A DNA stretch of 64,000 nucleotides, taken from contig NC_077237.1 in NCBI RefSeq assembly GCF_947179165.1, positions 86,776,341 to 86,840,340 of the forward strand. Reading direction: 5' to 3'. The notes under the pieces were generated by a model. That model was not told the DNA's origin. It ran no database searches and saw only the letters and a program-made list of their open reading frames with translations. Made by a program: the position numbers and the translations under genes. Of the stretch, positions 50,536-59,086 are shown piece by piece. The DNA is from Solanum dulcamara (taxonomy: Eukaryota; Streptophyta; Magnoliopsida; Solanales; Solanaceae). How positions within the stretch are numbered: position 1 is the stretch's first letter; each line of letters opens with the position of its first letter.

Positions 50536-50920
50536 CCGAGGAATGACGGCCCGATCCATGTATCATATAATAATGCTGAGGAATGACGGCCTGATCTGTA
50601 TATCATATAATAATGACGAGGTATGATGGCCCGATCTATATAATGCATAATAATGCCGAGGTACGACGGCCCGATCTGTATAATGCATAATAATGCCAAG
50701 GTACGACGGCTCGATCTGTATAATGCAAAATAATGCCGAGGTACGACGTCCCAATCCGTATAATGCATAATAATGCCGAGGTACGACGACCCGATCCGTA
50801 TAATGCATAATAATGCCGAGGTACGATGGCTTGATCTGTATAATGCATAATCTGTCGTGGAATGTACGACCCAATCCTTACATAGCAAAATGTGCCGAGG
50901 TACGTCCGGCCCGATCCATA
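50536..50920. repeat. 40-bp tandem repeat in LTR1 (about 10 units)
   Basis: Units start near 50536, 50576, 50616, 50656, 50696, 50736, 50776, 50816 and 50856, with a last one near 50895. Each resembles CCGAGGTACGACGGCCCGAT followed by CTGTATAATGCATAATAATG. Because 40 is not a multiple of 3, the minus-strand open frames here (50487-50984, 50563-50874, 50636-50848) are overlapping readings of the same repeat. Confidence 0.93.
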
Positions 50921-51049
50921 TATATATCATAATGCATATACATGCACGCAAAACTCTGTAACATATCAAATATCCCTCAACCATTATCGTAAAGTATGCC
51001 CAAGGACCCCAGGTTTAGGAGCTTACACATCCAATCACTATTCAGTCTA

Positions 51050-51630
51050 TAGAAGGCTCGAGGGTCGTAGTTTAACTACTTTAAGGCCCTTAGCATTTAG
51101 GAGTGAACTTGAGTCACGAGTTATACTCGGAACTTACAACTGGAACTACCTCTACACTCAAATCATATCTTATTTCATTTACATTAAGACGTCCCATAAG
51201 AAAGAAGCGATAGGCTCTACATGTATTACCTTTTATCATATAGAAGACTTAAACGGCAATAACTCAACTATTACAGGAGTTCTACTATTACGAAGTGGAT
51301 AAGAATTATAAATTGTACTCAGAACTTCACGAATGGAGTTATTCCCATGTTTCATATGTATAAACCATTCATAACTTATATGTAATACATGCCAAAAGAA
51401 GGAGGAATAGCTTTACATACACTACTTTTCAGCATATAGAAGACTTACAAGTCCATAACTCAACTATCGCAGGAGTTCTAATATCTAGAAGTGAATAAGA
51501 TTGATGAACCATACTCGGGGTTCGATGAATGGAATTATTCTCACCTTACATACACAATTCACTTAAGACTAGGACATGCCAAAAGAAAAGAAGATAAGCT
51601 TTACATACTTATGCCGAAAACATGCCAATA
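51050..51630. repeat. Degenerate tandem repeat of about 195 bp in LTR1 (about 3 units)
   Basis: CATATAGAAGACTTA occurs at 51237 and 51433, followed in both by TAACTCAACTAT and AGGAGTTCTA, then GAAGTG and GAATGG. A more diverged unit precedes at about 51097 (AGGAGTGAAC, TACTCGGAAC, GACGTCCCATAAGAAAGAAG). GCCAAAAGAAGGAGGAATAG at 51390 and GCCAAAAGAAAAGAAGATAA at 51578 mark the same position in two units. The same structure recurs in LTR2 and LTR3 5491 and 10982 bp further on. Confidence 0.65.
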
Positions 51631-52885
51631 GAAAACTTCACATACCTTATCTGAATTATTCCTTATCCTGCTTGCCTCGCCGTCCTTTGAACCTATTAAA
51701 CATGAAAGTAGTATGAATATCAACCCCTTTTACTTTCCAGCACCCTAGGTTACATCTTAGTATTAATGGAATCTATTTCCTTAGTCATTTTCCCGACTAG
51801 TTCTGTTACTCGCTAAGGCGTCGACGAAAATTGGGCAGCACCTCCCCTATAATGTGCCCTATCCAAATTTTCAATTAGGTCCCTAAGACCTACAGCTAAC
51901 CAACAACAACAACCTGCAGCAATTCACACCAACAATATACAACATAAACTCCAAACGACATATTCAAAAATGCGGTAGCACAATAGGGCGTCTAACCTTT
52001 ATTTTGTAACGCCTTTCATTATATGCAAAGAGGAGTCGTGTGGCTGAAACAAGCAGCATCCACACCCCTTTTAGAATGCGTTTAGGCCCTGAAACAATGC
52101 ATTACACCCCTGCAGCAACAACTTACAAGAACGACACTTTATTTCGACGACAATTCACTTCTAGCGACTCCAATTTAGTTTATTTCGGGCGTCAAACATA
52201 TTTATCATATTTTCACATTTCCAGACACTTACACAACGTATAATACCCTATATAACAACACCATAAACTCCAATTTAAAATGAAAGTCCTTACCTTATGT
52301 TAAACTTGTCAAACTCGCCAAAACTATCAAAATGTGAAATCTGGACAACCCACTGTCTTATATTGTCGCTTAGTTTCGGAGGGGTAATTGAGGGAAACAG
52401 GATTTGTGTCCTCAATGAAATTTATAGACATGTGTATCAAGGTCGCAAAAAATGTTGAATTACCCCTACAACAATTTTGTACGAAAATATATGCCCAAAA
52501 TACTCACAGCTCTCAGTGTAGGATTTCCAAAACAAAATCTGGGCAGCAGCTCCCCCATGCTTCACCACCATTTTTCGAGCAGATAAAAGCAAATATGGGT
52601 TGTATAGTCTAAATGAAAGTTATATCCCTATGAAATAGATTTCCAAAACATCTTGAATTACAAAAAAATAAGCCTTACACAAGGAGTTATACGCGTATTA
52701 CCAACAGCAGTTTAATTCAAAAATGGGTCTGTTTCCTAGCATTTTCTCTTTACGTTTCTCTTAGTTTTCCAAGTGAAGAACTGAAAATATGGTTCCGTAG
52801 GCATCGTAATAAACATATATACACCTCCACGTAGTTGAGGAATATCGTAGATAATTAATTGACAGAGGAAAAGTGAAGAACTCAC

Positions 52886-52948
52886 CTTTAATTCTTCTAA
52901 ACCATGGCTGCCTCCTTCCCTTCTTCTTCTCCACGTTTTTCTCTCCAT
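52886..52948 (-). other. Candidate 21-codon first exon with splice donor in LTR1
   Basis: On the minus strand an ATG at 52948 opens MERKTWRRRREGGSHGLEEL followed by a lysine codon, 21 codons in all. These are followed directly by AAAG|GTGAGTTC, a near-ideal plant 5' splice site with the donor GT at 52885-52884. The stretch is purine-rich and codes several arginines. The candidate TATA box lies about 50 bp upstream. Without a located acceptor or transcript data this stays a candidate; a non-coding leader with a donor site is equally possible. I know no protein family for it. Confidence 0.3.
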
Positions 52949-52998
52949 GTTTTGGGCTGATTTTTGGATAAATAATGACTTAAGAGTCATTAGCATAC

Positions 52999-53054
52999 AT
53001 ATATATGGTTCCTTAGGAGGTTCCACATGTCAGCCCCTAAGGGTGACACGTGTC
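52999..53054 (-). promoter_or_regulatory. Candidate U3 core promoter in LTR1: TATA box plus ACACGTGTC palindrome
   Basis: ATATATAT at 52999-53006 is a TATA-like element. On the minus strand, 39-48 bp upstream of it, lies the perfect 10-bp palindrome GACACGTGTC (53045-53054), which contains the ACGTG core of plant G-box/ABRE sites bound by bZIP factors. Further upstream come other ACGT cores, including the palindrome CTTACGTAAG (53341-53350) and GCTACGTAAGC near 53280. A U3 of about 600 bp ending here is plausible. Transcription itself is not shown by the sequence. Confidence 0.4.
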
Positions 53055-53123
53055 AAGCCCCTATTGGGCCACGAATCCATACCTAGCCTCCAAGGCTACC
53101 ATGTGGCGGTGTGGGACCCACCT

Positions 53124-53212
53124 CAAGTAGGTGTGTCACCTACTTGGTCCAAGTAGGTGCATCACCTACTTAGTCAAAGTAGGTGTATCACCTGCTTGCT
53201 TCCGAGTAGGTG
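53124..53212. repeat. Tandem inverted-repeat cluster (CAAGTAGGTG/CACCTACTT) in U3 of LTR1
   Basis: A 26-bp unit, CAAGTAGGTGTGTCACCTAC + TTGGTC, is repeated about three and a half times with small changes. Each unit is itself an inverted repeat (AAGTAGGTG against CACCTACTT), so the cluster can form serial or alternative hairpins. It lies upstream of the candidate TATA box in the U3 part, where tandem repeats often act as enhancer modules. Confidence 0.85.
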
Positions 53213-53581
53213 CTACGCCTCCTTCCACCTCTCCCGTGGGTTCGTAATCTCGTCTTACTTTAGGAGCCCATGTAATCCTTGCTACGTAAGCTCAACATGT
53301 ACTCCAGTGGCTTAGTTATGTAAGTCGTCCAAGTTGGTAGCTTACGTAAGTAAGTCGAGTCCTACGACTTGTTATTTTGGCCTCTAATTCATTTCAAATC
53401 CTTATAGACCTATTTCCAACCTTCACTCTTAAGAGGAGTCACGTCCTCCCTTCCTTAGAGTTATTTGATAGTATTCTAAACTATCAGACTCACATAACGA
53501 CTTTTGAGAAACTTAAGAGCCTTCCCAGAAACTTGAGAAGCTTAAGAATCATATTAAGGTACCAAAGTACGGGGTGTAACA

Positions 53582-53595
53582 TCCTTCCCCCCTTT
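53582..53595 (-). other. Polypurine tract of internal region 1
   Basis: Minus-strand AAAGGGGGGAAGGA abuts the LTR1 start TGTTACA with no gap. This is the expected plus-strand primer site of an LTR retrotransposon and fixes the 3' LTR side. Confidence 0.93.
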
Positions 53596-53597
53596 AG

Positions 53598-53617
53598 AAC
53601 ATTCGTCCCCGAATGTT
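53598..53617. other. Perfect hairpin beside the polypurine tract (region 1)
   Basis: AACATTCG-TCCC-CGAATGTT is an 8-bp perfect stem with a 4-base loop, two bases from the polypurine tract. It is conserved unchanged in region 2. In Solanaceae-like Ty3 elements I recall a similar conserved sequence beside the PPT; that is recollection, not a search. Confidence 0.85.
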
Positions 53618-55250
53618 AACTAGCCTCATAAGGTCTTACGAGTGCTTTAGGATTCTTCTGTACTGGCTGCCATTCATAGGCCTTGTATCAACTCATATGG
53701 TCTATTTAAGAAGGTAGATTACTTGTAGGCATAGGGAACAAGTGATATTTCTTTTCCATTACTTCTTTCCAGTTTCGTTACCATACATCATATTCCACCC
53801 TTTACACGAACATGTGTAGGAGCTTAAAATAGCCCGAAAGATGCTTTAGCATCACCATACTAGTCTGTACGTAAACCTGTATCGTTTCTTGCTTCCTTCC
53901 TCTACTTACCCTTGAGTTTCCTCATATTCCAGTATAGGAGAGATATCTCATCCTTTCCTTGTTTTGCTGCTTGTGCACCACAATATTAGTAGTCAGTAAG
54001 TTTGTTACCAACATCTTACCTTCAGTCGAGTATAGCCTGGCTATTCCTTACGGTATGTTTAAGTTCTCATCGTAATTCTCTTGTTGTATTCATCCCCTTT
54101 GTATGCACCTATTCTTTGATGTCATACTATTCAAGTCCTTATTATTAATTCTCCACACTATGTCCGGTATCATGGCTTTTATTCATTTATTGCTGGCTTT
54201 TAGATCTTATTAACTCGTGCCAGTATGGAATCTCACTTGAAGCCACTTCCCCCCTTTAGGGTGTACCCATGTTACTATCTGTTTTGTTCTACGTTATGCC
54301 CTTATTTCCAATTTTCCAATACGTATGATTCTTTTCCAACACATTCGTTATACTGCACCATATCTATGCCTTCCTTTATATCTTCCATACCTTTGGTTGC
54401 CTAGGTACGACAACTTAACACAATCATGAGGTGCTAATCCAGTCTAATTATGGGTACTCGAGTCACGTAGCAATTTATTCGAAGCCACTTTCTCACAAGG
54501 CTTTACTTATTTTCATAACTATCCTTATTATATTCACCTCATATCCTATTCGCATTCTACCCCATAGTATAACACTTCTTAACCTTTTTCTCGATTCTTA
54601 CTGTGGGTTACTTACCCTTCTTAGTTAGTCTTCTCCTTAATATATCGTTCTATCCAGAACTACCAGTCTTACCTAAATCATTTTCCCTTTATTTCAAGGA
54701 AAATTTGGGCAAAGTTTCCTCTGTATTTCTTATTATCTCAACACCTGCACGCAAAAAATACCAACAATGCCTCACAGGGACAACACGCATAAAGATACAT
54801 ATATACGTATCATATCACGTCATATCGCAGCCTCACAAGGAGCCCAATATCAACAATAGTATAAACTGATGGACTTACCTCATATGTCCAACTCGAACTG
54901 GACCTGTTTAGACTTTTCATCTACTTTTCCTTTTAATTTTCAACTTTACATGTCAACTATAATTCAATACCTTACCTGGCACCTATCATTCATGCCTTGC
55001 TTACCTACGTGCTGTGTAACTTCCAATATCGTCAGTAACCTTCCTATATTGATGTTGTCCTTCTGCTGAAATCACAAGTTAGTATGAGGAATTTCATTCC
55101 CTATGACTCGGCTCTATCGCACGATTATAGATATGAAAGAAAGGTAATATCCTAAATGTCCTGTAGCCTCTTGTCTATAGATGTGGTGCACAACACACCG
55201 ATAAACAAGACTCTACTAGACATGGTCTATAGACACTCTAAGGACGAACT

Positions 55251-55262
55251 GCTCTGATACCA
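55251..55262 (-). other. Primer-binding site of internal region 1 (initiator tRNA-Met type)
   Basis: Minus-strand TGGTATCAGAGC is complementary to the 12-base 3' end of plant initiator tRNA-Met. It lies 4 bases (GAAG) inside the terminal GACA of LTR2 and fixes the element's orientation. Confidence 0.95.
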
Positions 55263-55743
55263 CTTCTGTCATGACCCAACCCCGTGGGCAGCAACTAGGG
55301 TTCGACCTAGACCCCCGTATACATATTTGTCAATTGTAGTCAAATTGAATTATGAGCAAGCGATACTACTCATGAGAACCCCAATGACTTAAAACTTTTT
55401 CATGTATGTGTGGCCTCTTTCATTCATATCGTATCATGTAAGAGAATGCAAGCCGAAGAGACTTCCATAATGTAAAAACATTTACAACGTGTAGTATAGG
55501 CACAGCCGAAATAAACTCATGAACAACCCACACATACATGTCTACAGACCTCTAAGAATAGGAATGACAATATATGGTGGGACAGGACCCCCGCCGTACC
55601 CCTGTGTAACCAAATATATACATCGGTGGTTTGGTACCAAAACTTGGCTCTGAATCAATGGAGCTCTTTCTAAACTTGCTGAGTGGAATCTTGAGCTGGT
55701 GGACTCCCAAAATCTGTATGGTACCTGCGGGCATAAAACGCAG

Positions 55744-55762
55744 CCCCCCAAAGAAAGGGGGG
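55744..55762. other. C6/G6 hairpin in LTR2
   Basis: Second copy of the perfect 6-bp GC hairpin described for LTR1, unchanged. Confidence 0.8.
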
Positions 55763-56026
55763 TCAGTACGATACATGTACTGAGTATATAAGCATAACAT
55801 AACTGAGATAACAATTGAAATAGGGATACAGGAAACCAAGTATAGCATTTAATAGGGTACCATACCTGCATCTCATAAAATAAAGTCATATATACCATTA
55901 TCACGTATCGTATCCGGCCCACTCGGGGACCTATTATTACAAACATATCATCTATCATGATAGGTATATATATACCATTAATGCTGTGGGACGTACAATC
56001 CGATCCCTGTATATAGAAAGTACATG

Positions 56027-56411
56027 CCGAGAAATGATGGCCCGATCCATGTATCATATAATAATGCCGAGGAACGACGGCCCGATCTGTATATCATATA
56101 ACAATGACGAGGTATGATGGCCCGATCTATATAATGCATAATAATGCCGAGGTACGACGGCCCGATCTGTATAATGCATAATAATGCCAAGGTACGACGG
56201 CTCGATCTGTATAATGCAAAATAATGCCGAGGTACGACGTCCCAATCCGTATAATGCATAATAATGCCGAGGTACGACGACCCGATCCGTATAATGCATA
56301 ATAATGCCGAGGTACGACGGCTTGATCTGTATAATGCATAATCTGTCGTGGAACGTACGACCCAATCCTTACATAGCAAAATGTGCTAAGGTACGTCCGG
56401 CCCGATCCATA
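56027..56411. repeat. 40-bp tandem repeat in LTR2 (about 10 units)
   Basis: Same array and unit number as in LTR1 at a 5491-bp offset. Scattered substitutions (for example GAACGACGG for GAATGACGG) follow LTR3. No change in unit number is seen, which is notable for a short tandem repeat. Confidence 0.92.
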
Positions 56412-58376
56412 TATATATCATAATGCATATACATGCACACAAAACTCTGTAACATATCAAATATCCCTCAACCATTATCGTAAAGTATGCCCAAGGACCC
56501 CAGGTTTAGGAGCTTACACATCCAATCACTATTCAGTCTATAGAAGGCTCGAGGGTCGTAGTTTAACTACTTTAAGGCCCTTAGCATTTAGGAGTGAACT
56601 CGAGTCACGAGTTATACTCGGAACTTACAACTGGAACTACCTCTACACTCAAATCATATCTTATTTCATTTACATTAAGACGTCCCATAAGAAAGAAGCG
56701 ATAGGCTCTACATATATTACCTTTTATCATATAGAAGACTTAAATGGCAATAACTCAACTATTACAGGAGTTCTACTATTACGAAGTGGATAAGAATTAT
56801 AAATTGTACTCAGAACTTCACGAATGGAGTTATTCCCATGTTTCATATGTATAAACCATTCATAACTTATATGTAATACATGCCAAAAGAAGGAGGAATA
56901 GCTTTACATACACTACTTTTCAGCATATAGAAGACTTACAAGTCCATAACTCAACTATCGCAGGAGTTCTAATATCTAGAAGTGAATAAGATTGATGAAC
57001 TATACTCGGGGTTCTATGAATGGAATTATTCTCACCTTACATACACAATTAACTTAAGACTAGGACATGCCAAAAGAAAAGAAGCTAAGCTTTACATACT
57101 TATGCCGAAAACATGCCAATAGAAAGCTTCACATACCTTGTCTGAATTATTCCTTATCCATCTTGCCTCGCCGTCCTTTGAACCTATTAAACATGAAAAT
57201 AGTATAAATATCAACCCCTTTTACTTTCCAGAACTCTAGGTTACATCTTAGTATTAATGGAATCTATTTCCTTAGTCGTTTTCCCGACTAGTTCTGTTAC
57301 TCGCTAAGGCATCGACAAAAATTGGGCAGCACCTCCCCTATAATGTGCCCTATCCAAATTTTCAATTAGGTCCCTAAGACCTACAGCTAACCAACAACAA
57401 CAACCTGCAGCAATTCACACCAACAATATACAACATAAACTCCAAACGACTTATTCAAAAATGCGGTAGCACAATAGGGCGTCTAACCTTTATTTTGTAA
57501 CGCCTTTCATTATACGCAAAGAGGAGTCGTGTGGCTGAAACAAGCAGCATCCACACCCCTTTTAGAATGCGTTTAGGCCCTGAAACAATGCATTACACCC
57601 CTGCAGCAACAACTTACAAGAACGACACTTTATTTCGACGACAATTCACTTCTAGCGACTCCAATTTAGTTTATTTCGGGCGTCAAACATATTTATCATA
57701 TTTTCACATTTCCAGACACTTACACAATGTATAATACCCTATATAACAACACCATAAACTCCAATTTAAAATGAAAGTCCTTACCTTATGTTAAACTTGT
57801 CAAACTCGCCAAAACTATCAAAATGCAAAATCTGGACAGCCCACTGTCTTATATTGTCGCTTAGTTTCGGAGGGGTAATTGAGGGAAACAGGATTTGTGT
57901 CCTCAATGAAATTTATAGACATGTGTATCAAGGTCGCAAAAAATGTTGAATTACCCCTACAACAATTTTGTACGAAAATATATGCCCAAAATACTCACAG
58001 CTCTCAGTGTAGGATTTCCAAAACAAAATCTGGGCAGCAGCTCCCCCATGCTTCACCACCATTTTTCGAGCAGATAAAAGCAAATATGGGTTGTATAGTC
58101 TAAATGAAAGTTATATCCCTATGAAATATATTTCCAAAACATCTTGAATTACAAAAAAATAAGCCTTACACAAGGAGTTATACGCGTATTACCAACAGCA
58201 GTTTAATTCAAAAATGGGTCTGTTTCCTAGCATTTTCTCTTTACGTTTCTCTTAGTTTTCCAAGTGAAGAACTGAAAATATGGTTCCGTAGGCATCGTAA
58301 TAAACATATATACACCTCCACGTAGTTGAGGAATATCGTAGATAATTAATTGACAGAGGAAAAGTGAAGAACTCAC

Positions 58377-58439
58377 CTTTAATTCTTCTAAACCATGGCT
58401 GCCTCCTTCCCTTCTTCTTCTCCACGTTTTTCTCTCCAT
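58377..58439 (-). other. Candidate first exon with splice donor in LTR2
   Basis: The 21-codon reading and its AAAG|GTGAGT donor are the same as in LTR1, as expected because this part of LTR2 derives from the LTR1 type. Confidence 0.3.
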
Positions 58440-58489
58440 GTTTTGGGCTGATTTTTGGATAAATAATGACTTAAGAGTCATTAGCATAC

Positions 58490-58545
58490 ATATATATGGT
58501 TCCTTAGGAGGTTCCACATGTCAGCCCCTAAGGGTGACACGTGTC
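58490..58545 (-). promoter_or_regulatory. Candidate U3 core promoter in LTR2
   Basis: TATA-like element at 58490-58497 and GACACGTGTC palindrome at 58536-58545, unchanged from LTR1. As the LTR between two internal regions, LTR2 could drive a transcript reading into internal region 1 if active. Confidence 0.4.
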
Positions 58546-58614
58546 AAGCCCCTATTGGGCCACGAATCCATACCTAGCCTCCAAGGCTACCATGTGGCGG
58601 TGTGGGACCCACCT

Positions 58615-58703
58615 CAAGTAGGTGTGTCACCTACTTGGTCCAAGTAGGTGCATCACCTACTTAGTCAAAGTAGGTGTATCACCTGCTTGCTTCCGAGTAG
58701 GTG
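58615..58703. repeat. Tandem inverted-repeat cluster in U3 of LTR2
   Basis: Same 26-bp inverted-repeat units as in LTR1, with no visible change in unit number or sequence. Confidence 0.85.
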
Positions 58704-59072
58704 CTACGCCTCCTTCCACCTCTCCCGTGGGTTCGTAATCTCGTCTTACTTTAGGAGCCCATGTAATCCTTGCTACGTAAGCTCAACATGTACTCCAGTG
58801 GCTTAGTTATGTAAGTCGTCCAAGTTGGTAGCTTACGTAAGTAAGTCGAGTCCTACGACTTGTTATTTTGGCCTCTAATTCATTTCAAATCCTTATAGAC
58901 CTATTTCCAACCTTCACTCTTAAGAGGAGTCACGTCCTCCCTTCCTTAGAGTTATTTGATAGTATTCTAAACTATCAGACTCACATAACGACTTTTGAGA
59001 AACTTAAGAGCCTTCCCAGAAACTTGAGAAGCTTAAGAATCATATTAAGGTACCAAAGTACGGGGTGTAACA

Positions 59073-59086
59073 TCCTTCCCCCCTTT
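59073..59086 (-). other. Polypurine tract of internal region 2
   Basis: Minus-strand AAAGGGGGGAAGGA, immediately before the TGTTACA start of LTR2. Confidence 0.93.

Larger units (their letters stand above)
49776..53581 (-). repeat. LTR1 (3' LTR of the element), complete, 3806 bp
   Basis: On the minus strand it runs from TGTTACACCCCGTACTTTGG at 53581 to GGGTCTTGACA at 49776. Its inner end abuts the polypurine tract and its outer end abuts satellite DNA. In the first 2.25 kb (plus-strand left part) it differs from LTR2 at about 60 positions counted by eye, roughly 2.7%. In the rest it is almost the same as LTR2. Open frames such as 50051-50566 minus (171 codons) and 50892-51302 plus (136 codons) lie inside but resemble no protein I know. 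The promoter region and internal repeats are listed separately. Confidence 0.92.
53582..55266 (-). mobile_element. Non-coding internal region 1 (1685 bp)
   Basis: Lies between LTR2 (5' side) and LTR1 (3' side). It begins with a 4-base spacer and the PBS and ends with the polypurine tract. No minus-strand frame of useful length exists. The plus-strand open frames at 54431, 54603 and 54869 run against the element's orientation and look like chance. I see no gag zinc knuckle, protease, RT or integrase motif. It differs from internal region 2 at only three positions that I could find (53920, 54198, 55229), about 0.2%. Confidence 0.9.
55267..59072 (-). repeat. LTR2, complete, 3806 bp, chimeric
   Basis: It has the same length and ends as LTR1 and serves as 3' LTR for internal region 2 and 5' LTR for region 1. 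From 55267 to about 57514 nearly all variant positions follow LTR3, with about 8 differences against about 60 from LTR1. From about 57530 to the end they follow LTR1, for example GGCTGAAACAAGC and ATTACCCCTACAACAATT, where LTR3 has GGATGAAACAAGC and ATTACACCTACAGCAATT. A short tract near 57826-57840 (AATGCAAAATCTGGACAGCC) again follows LTR3. Confidence 0.93.

Noticed and set aside
50051..50566. 171-codon minus-strand open frame in LTR1, with equal-length copies in LTR2 and LTR3
   Set aside because: It lies inside the LTR, overlaps another open frame (50061-50357), resembles no protein I know, and its preserved length is explained by the low divergence of the copies.
50487..50984. Overlapping minus-strand frames with repeated RSSRRTSALLCII-like blocks
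   Set aside because: They are translations of the 40-bp tandem repeat, which is open in several frames at once.
50892..51302. 136-codon plus-strand open frame in the LTR
   Set aside because: It is antisense to the element, has no recognisable domain, and spans LTR repeat structure; its conservation among copies reflects recent common origin.
51898..51914. Short CAA microsatellite in the LTR
   Set aside because: Only four or five units and not variable among the three copies; too small to be informative.
52247..52427. Other TATA-like sites on the minus strand (near 52247 and 52420)
   Set aside because: They lack the nearby ACGT-core palindrome and leader features seen at 52999-53054; AT-rich LTR sequence gives many such matches.
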